DNA of 64,000 nt, from positions 806,001 through 870,000 of the forward strand of contig CANMVC010000001.1 of the NCBI GenBank assembly GCA_947501325.1, in the 5' to 3' direction. The notes beneath the pieces are model-generated. The model was not told the DNA's origin. It made no database searches and worked only from the letters and a program-made list of their open reading frames with translations. Of this stretch, positions 59,835-64,000 are shown piece after piece; the stretch's first letter is position 1, and each line of letters opens with the position of its first letter. Both the position numbers and the translations under genes were made by a program. This DNA comes from an uncultured Sphingomonadaceae bacterium. GTDB taxonomy: Bacteria; Pseudomonadota; Alphaproteobacteria; Sphingomonadales; Sphingomonadaceae.

Positions 59835-61292
59835 CTATCGAAATAGCGGCTCGCCAAAACTCCGCAATTTGCGGCTATGCAATGTCCCGGCATCTGCTTC
59901 TTTCGCGAGCAGATCAATCGTCCGCAAACCGATGGCAAGATGCTGTCCGACCCGTTCCTGATAGAAGGCATCGGCCATACCAGGCAGCTTAATCTCGCCG
60001 TGAAGCGGTTTGTCGGACGCGCATAGCAACGTTCCATAAGGCACCCGATACCGATAGCCATTGGCGGCCACTGTCGCGGATTCCATATCGATGGCAATGG
60101 CGCGGGACTGGTTCAACCGCTTGGCAATTTGCTCGAAGCGCAGCTCCCAATTGCGGTCCCCGGTAGTTACCACCGTGCCGGTCCGCAGATGCTGTTTGAG
60201 TTGCGATTGATCGATGCCGGTTTCGTCCTGCACGGCCTTGGTCAAGGCCAGCTGGACTTCCGCAATGGTCGGCAACGGAATGCTTGGCGGCAATACGTCG
60301 TCGAGAACATTATCGTCGCGCAGATAGGCGTGAGCCAAGACATAGTCACCCAATCGCTGGGTCCGACGCAACGCGCCACAGTGACCGATCATCAACCAGA
60401 CATGCGGGCGCAAAACAGCAAGGTGATCGGTAATCGTCTTTGCGTTGGACGGGCCGACGCCCATATTGACCAGCGTGACACCGGGGCTGCCATCCTTGCG
60501 GACGAGGTGATAAGCGGGCATTTGCGGTGGCTTGGCAATAGGTGGGCAGGACGGATTTCCATCTGCACGGGTGACCCGGTTGCCCGGTTCGACCAGCATT
60601 TCCGCCTTGCCGGATTTGACCTCTTCCAGCCCAAATTCAATAAACTCGTCAACATAGCGCTGATAGTTTGTGAACAGGATGAAGGGCTGAAAATATTCCG
60701 GGTCGGTTGCGCAATAATGGCGGATGCGGTGAAGGGAATAGTCAACTCTCTCGGCGGTGAAGAGGGATAGCGCGCTATCGACATGATCCTGAAAAATCTG
60801 ACCACCATCGACTATCTCGTCATTGGTTTTCATAAGATTGGGCGTGTGGAAATGATTGGGCAGCGCATCCTTGCGCTCCCGATCGAGACCGCCAGCAGCA
60901 TTCTCGATAGCAAAGGCAAGCGGGATCGGCGTATCAGATAGGCCGACATGGATTTTCGCGGTGAAAATGCGGTTGATCCGTTCCAGCTGATCCAGCAGAT
61001 AATCGCGATAAAGCGTCGGTTGGCTGATCGTGGTGCTGTAGCAGTTTATGTCAGAGATCCGGCCTGACGCCAGATTGCTGGTTTCAGTGGCCTGATCGGC
61101 AGGTATCTCCACCGAAATCATCGGATACACGCCTTGTTCGCGGTCACCAACAGCCAGGTCGCCCTTTGCATAACGGGCAAAACGCGTCGTGATCAGATCA
61201 ATTTGTTCTTTGTAGAGTTTTTCGAGAAGAGCGATCGCCGCTGCCGGGCTGTCGCAAAGCGCCAAAGATTGGCGTGGGGAAGAAGTTGTCAT
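59835..61292 (-). CDS. amn: AMP nucleosidase
   Basis: A 485-residue enzyme of the Amn family, which splits AMP to adenine and ribose 5-phosphate. The N-terminal AMN-specific domain (residues about 1-180) precedes a purine phosphorylase-type domain. The latter has VTLVNMGVGPSNAKTITDHL near residue 270, LMIGHCGALRRTQRLGDYVL and AIDMESATVAANGYRYRVPY. The full length and start are typical. It is cytoplasmic and affects the adenylate pool. The surrounding genes are unrelated. Confidence 0.94.
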   Translation of the reverse strand: MTTSSPRQSLALCDSPAAAIALLEKLYKEQIDLITTRFARYAKGDLAVGDREQGVYPMISVEIPADQATETSNLASGRISDINCYSTTISQPTLYRDYLLDQLERINRIFTAKIHVGLSDTPIPLAFAIENAAGGLDRERKDALPNHFHTPNLMKTNDEIVDGGQIFQDHVDSALSLFTAERVDYSLHRIRHYCATDPEYFQPFILFTNYQRYVDEFIEFGLEEVKSGKAEMLVEPGNRVTRADGNPSCPPIAKPPQMPAYHLVRKDGSPGVTLVNMGVGPSNAKTITDHLAVLRPHVWLMIGHCGALRRTQRLGDYVLAHAYLRDDNVLDDVLPPSIPLPTIAEVQLALTKAVQDETGIDQSQLKQHLRTGTVVTTGDRNWELRFEQIAKRLNQSRAIAIDMESATVAANGYRYRVPYGTLLCASDKPLHGEIKLPGMADAFYQERVGQHLAIGLRTIDLLAKEADAGTLHSRKLRSFGEPLFR

Positions 61293-61348
61293 GTAGTCTC
61301 CGTTTACAGTTGGAAGCCTGTACCGGAATTTGGTCCAAAAGGGAAAAA

Positions 61349-62047
61349 CTAACTGCGAGAGAGCGTTAAAAATTGCACAGCAGCGTTAAATTCCGTCTGT
61401 TTGATTCCGCGCGTGGCAACCGCCAAATCGTCGCGGCCCCATTGCTCTTCCTGCCAAAGCTCTTCAAGATTAACCATCGGCCAAAGCTTGTCCGCATCAT
61501 GGACCCCTTCGACCAGCGCCAGAATGGCAATCAACGACCCGGCCAGCCCAACCAGCGAAAGCATAGCCGCTATGGTGAAATCATCTTGCGCTTTGACCGC
61601 TTCACTAAGCCGCGCGATCGTCTCATCAGACTGCGATTTATGCATGATCCCATATGTCAGCACAAAGCAGATATCATAGCGCTGACGCGCCCAATCCAAA
61701 AGCGGGTCCCATTGCGCAGCCTGGTGGTCGGCGAGCGCCTGCTGACTCTCGTCGCCCCGATAATATAGCATATCGCTATCGGAAAAGGCTGCAATGCGCC
61801 CGACAATGCGCTCCCGCTCATGCGCCACTTGGTCCAGTGCACCTTGAGCCAGAGCCGTCAACGGCATGGTGGTCGGATCAATATCGTCACCCTGCACCGC
61901 CCATTCCCCGGCAATGGCTTGCGCCAACGGCATTGTCGGCACTTCCATCAAGTTGCGGGCCGGCGTTTTTATCGACCGGCCGTCAAGCTCAATCGCAAAG
62001 CCTTTATCCGTAGCGACACAAGCGGCTTGCTTATAAAAGCGTTTCAT
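61349..62047 (-). CDS. ATP12-type F1F0-ATPase assembly chaperone
   Basis: A 232-residue ATP12 protein (KRFYKQAACVATDKGFAIEL at the start; PTMPLAQAIAGEWAVQGDDI; DSDMLYYRG; WDPLLDWARQRYDICFVLTYG). It is known in mitochondria and alphaproteobacteria to bind F1 alpha subunits during assembly. Here it is the last gene of a tight five-gene operon. Its start overlaps the stop of the small membrane protein gene by 17 bases. A strong indicator of an alphaproteobacterial genome. Confidence 0.94.
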   Translation of the reverse strand: MKRFYKQAACVATDKGFAIELDGRSIKTPARNLMEVPTMPLAQAIAGEWAVQGDDIDPTTMPLTALAQGALDQVAHERERIVGRIAAFSDSDMLYYRGDESQQALADHQAAQWDPLLDWARQRYDICFVLTYGIMHKSQSDETIARLSEAVKAQDDFTIAAMLSLVGLAGSLIAILALVEGVHDADKLWPMVNLEELWQEEQWGRDDLAVATRGIKQTEFNAAVQFLTLSRS

Positions 62048-62336
62048 CGCTGGCTTCTTTTTCAGTTTGTTCCAGGACCTGCTGCTTCACAAAGGACCGG
62101 ACCATGACCAGCGGAATAACCCAGGTTTGGGCCAAACCGATAATGACGAGCACATAGCCCACGGCTGCCGGAATATTGGCAAGCCGGCCCAGCGATATCG
62201 CGATCCCGAGCATAAGTATGGCAATTCCCAAAAGCCGGATGATGCTGACCATGAAATGCAAGCGTTTTGCCTGCTTTTCCTTTTCCGGATCAGCCATGTA
62301 AATGGGGTCTTCGGTCTTCTCGGGCTGCTGGGTCAT
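62031..62336 (-). CDS. Small membrane protein, 101 aa
   Basis: Two hydrophobic segments (MVSIIRLLGIAILMLGIAIS and AAVGYVLVIIGLAQTWVIPL) flanked by a basic, charged N terminus and a Glu/Lys-rich C terminus. Such proteins commonly sit between an HAD phosphatase and ATP12 in sphingomonads. It overlaps the HAD gene by 4 bases upstream and ATP12 downstream. Function unknown. Confidence 0.8.
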   Translation of the reverse strand: MTQQPEKTEDPIYMADPEKEKQAKRLHFMVSIIRLLGIAILMLGIAISLGRLANIPAAVGYVLVIIGLAQTWVIPLVMVRSFVKQQVLEQTEKEASDETLL

Positions 62337-62986
62337 TGGTTCAGGCTCTCGTATAATTCGTCCATGGTCAAAGCCACTGTAAGCGCCCCAGCGGAAAGCA
62401 ATTCCTTCCGATCATGATAGCCCCAATCCACCCCAATGGGTCGCACCCCAGCATTTACGCCCATTTCCATATCGAAGGTCGTGTCTCCGATCATGGCTGT
62501 CGTTTCCGCAGCAGCGCCAGCTTCGGATATCGCCAGATCCACCATCGCAGGATGGGGCTTGGACGGGTGGCGGTCGGCGGTCTGCAAGGTCACAAATCGA
62601 TTGGTCAACCCGTGGAGTTCGAGAACATGATTGAGTCCGCGATCGGACTTGCCGGTTGCAACACCCAGCACCCAGCCGTCGCTTTCGAGCCGGTCAATCA
62701 GGCCCAGCAGACCATCGTAGAGCGGTTCGTGTATGACGCCCTGCCGTCGCATTTCAAAAAATCCGTCGCGGTAAGATTGGGTCACCGCGGCAACCAACGG
62801 GTCTTCCTCATCGGGCAAAAGCTGGCGGACGGCTTCCTGAAGGCTCAGACCTACAATCCGCCGGGTCTGATGATGGTCCGGCGGGGTCAGCCCGTGCGCG
62901 ATGAAGGCCTGATCCATAGAGGCACAGATATTCGCCTGGCTATCAACCATCGTGCCATCGCAATCGAACAGGGCTAGTTTGTTCAT
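62333..62986 (-). CDS. HAD-family hydrolase (phosphoglycolate phosphatase-like)
   Basis: A 217-residue HAD of subfamily IA: motif I LALFDCDGTMVDSQ, a helical cap, motif II GVATGKSDRGL, motif III lysine in HPSKPHPAM and motif IV IGDTTFDMEMG. It hydrolyses small phosphomonoesters such as 2-phosphoglycolate or a sugar phosphate. The substrate cannot be told. It overlaps its neighbours on both sides by 4 bases, so it is part of a tight operon. Confidence 0.93.
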   Translation of the reverse strand: MNKLALFDCDGTMVDSQANICASMDQAFIAHGLTPPDHHQTRRIVGLSLQEAVRQLLPDEEDPLVAAVTQSYRDGFFEMRRQGVIHEPLYDGLLGLIDRLESDGWVLGVATGKSDRGLNHVLELHGLTNRFVTLQTADRHPSKPHPAMVDLAISEAGAAAETTAMIGDTTFDMEMGVNAGVRPIGVDWGYHDRKELLSAGALTVALTMDELYESLNQ

Positions 62987-63618
62987 TTCGGTGCAAACTC
63001 CCGCATCAAGTGGGCCATTGCACGGCGCCCTATGGCGTCAAGCGCATCGGCGGCATTGTCTCGCGCAACCGCCGGCTTGTTCTGGCTGAATTTGGCGGTG
63101 GGCCGCCATGCCTTTATTTCCATCTCAAAGCCAACGATCGCATCGACCATCTTGTCGAATTTGCCGGTGTCCATTTTGCCACGATGCCATGGGGTCTTGG
63201 GAGCGAGCTTTGCTTCATTCTGCTCTGCCAAATCGTCCAGCAAAGCAATCAACCCTTCCCGCTCCATTTCACGGATCGAGCCTTCCAGTTCCAGGGTGAG
63301 ATAATTCCATGTCGGAACCTGATCATCCACACCGTACCAATCCGGGCTGATATAGGCTTCCGGGCCATTGATCACACAAAGCGCGGTCAGGTCGGCCAAA
63401 GACTTCGTTAGAGCATTGCCGCGTGAGAGATGGAATTGCAGCGCGCCATCACCCGTAGAAAAAACCGGAACATGGGCAACGCGTGGGCCATCTGATGTGG
63501 TTGCAAAAATCATGCCGAAGCCGATTTGCGCGATCAGCGCTTCGAGCGCAGCCCGTTCATCGGCATCATTATGGTCATTGCCCGACTTGGGCCATCGGAA
63601 CGCGGGATCGGGATGCAT
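62983..63618 (-). CDS. PaiB-family FMN-binding negative regulator/protein
   Basis: A 211-residue protein of the PaiB-like split barrel family: MHPDPAFRWPKSGND at the start, ALEALIAQIGFGMIFATTSD, and EAYISPDWYGVDDQVPTWNY, the conserved PaiB signature. Bacillus PaiB acts in transcriptional repression with PaiA; family members bind FMN. No paiA is seen. Four-base overlap with the HAD gene downstream; it abuts the pseudouridine synthase gene upstream. Confidence 0.9.
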   Translation of the reverse strand: MHPDPAFRWPKSGNDHNDADERAALEALIAQIGFGMIFATTSDGPRVAHVPVFSTGDGALQFHLSRGNALTKSLADLTALCVINGPEAYISPDWYGVDDQVPTWNYLTLELEGSIREMEREGLIALLDDLAEQNEAKLAPKTPWHRGKMDTGKFDKMVDAIVGFEMEIKAWRPTAKFSQNKPAVARDNAADALDAIGRRAMAHLMREFAPK

Positions 63619-64000
63619 TAACGGCTCTTTTGTTTGACTTTGGCTTTATGCGGCATGTTTTTCTTATGCGTTGCTTTTCCGGCATTGGGGCGCTCGCGCT
63701 TGGTTGGCTTGCCGGCTTTCGTCGGCTTGCCTTCATTCTCACCGCGCCCGCGGCGTTCGCCGCGCTTGTCTTTGCGAATTTGTTTGGCGTGCGCGCGACC
63801 TTGCTGTTTACGCACCGCTTTGCCACCCGGCTTTTTCTCATCGAGCACAAGATCACCCAAGCTGAGATCAAGTCCCAGATTTTCGATAGTCTCAGCAAAA
63901 TGCTTGGGGAGCTCGGCCTTCACATCCAGATTATGACCATCAGGATGCTCAATTTTCAAACGGCGGGCATGCAAGTGCATTTTGCGGCTAATCGAACCCG
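63618..64000 (-). CDS. RluA-family pseudouridine synthase, C-terminal part
   Basis: The frame remains open to the window edge. The C-terminal core strand region MHLHARRLKIEHPDG is typical of RluA-like synthases. It precedes an unusually long basic tail (GGKAVRKQQGRAHAKQIRKD, GKPTKAGKPTKRERP) rich in Lys, Arg and Gly, probably RNA-binding. The catalytic Asp and most of the domain lie beyond 64000. It is the first gene seen in the operon with PaiB, HAD and ATP12. Confidence 0.8.
   Translation of the reverse strand, partial: GSISRKMHLHARRLKIEHPDGHNLDVKAELPKHFAETIENLGLDLSLGDLVLDEKKPGGKAVRKQQGRAHAKQIRKDKRGERRGRGENEGKPTKAGKPTKRERPNAGKATHKKNMPHKAKVKQKSR

Noticed and set aside
59507-60097. Leftward open frame through repeats and the amn 3' end
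   Set aside because: It consists of the REP-like pair and an out-of-frame part of amn.

Overview
The window looks like the chromosome of a Sphingomonadales alphaproteobacterium, probably a marine or aquatic relative of Sphingopyxis, Sphingorhabdus or Parasphingorhabdus. The grounds are an ATP12-type F1 assembly chaperone, a PEPxxWA-CTERM protein, a large TonB-dependent receptor, a vgr-related HExxH protein and sphingomonad-style intergenic palindromes. This is inference from gene content; no rRNA or other marker gene is present. I saw no tRNA, CRISPR array, prophage or insertion sequence.

Layout. 1-2.3 kb: end-truncated radC, a small membrane protein, and regulators including a membrane-anchored LuxR-type HTH protein. 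2.6-7.6 kb: dnaK-dnaJ, a PCu(A)C copper chaperone with an HExxH protein, and small zinc-ribbon and YdcH-like genes. 7.7-12.9 kb: LuxR-type regulator, TonB-dependent receptor and MATE exporter, all leftward. 13-18 kb: glycine-zipper lipoprotein, CDF zinc exporter, PspC with two paralogous 39-residue membrane peptides, recF and mobA. 18-25 kb: secreted M20 amidohydrolase, methyltransferase, PQQ-type sugar dehydrogenase and a flavin monooxygenase, bracketed by two copies of a dispersed repeat. 24.8-28.8 kb: a copper island made of csoR, a glutaredoxin-MauE fusion, copA and copB around a CsoR-type operator. 28.8-39.4 kb: TolB/amidohydrolase fusion, deacetylase-like protein, MFS transporter, recQ, a TIGR01244 lipoprotein, sterol desaturase and GMC oxidoreductase. 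39.6-51.9 kb: envelope and secreted proteins, S1/P1 nuclease, LytTR regulator, haloalkane dehalogenase, M3 peptidase, enoyl-CoA hydratase and a PEP-CTERM protein. 51-58.5 kb: a redox operon. 58.7-64 kb: OmpW, AMP nucleosidase, and a tight operon rluA-like, paiB-like, HAD, small membrane protein, ATP12.

The strongest candidate for an undescribed system is 51.9-57.2 kb. Three leftward genes encode (i) an 816-residue protein joining an NAD(P)/FAD oxidoreductase, two cyclic-nucleotide-binding domains and a four-cluster [4Fe-4S] ferredoxin domain, (ii) a histidine-rich cytochrome-b-like membrane protein and (iii) a cytoplasmic FHA domain joined through one membrane helix to a periplasmic decaheme cytochrome. 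Together they could form a signal-gated electron path from NAD(P)H or ferredoxin-type donors through the membrane. A metallophosphoesterase follows on the same strand, and a CcmI/CycH-like cytochrome c biogenesis gene lies divergently upstream.

A second unexplained signal is a family of four intergenic elements (near 13.55, 19.7, 24.6 and 59.5 kb). They share a TTTCCTACA-like end and a boxA-like GGCTCTTTGA core, and two are followed by iterated TGTGTGAACTTTG words.
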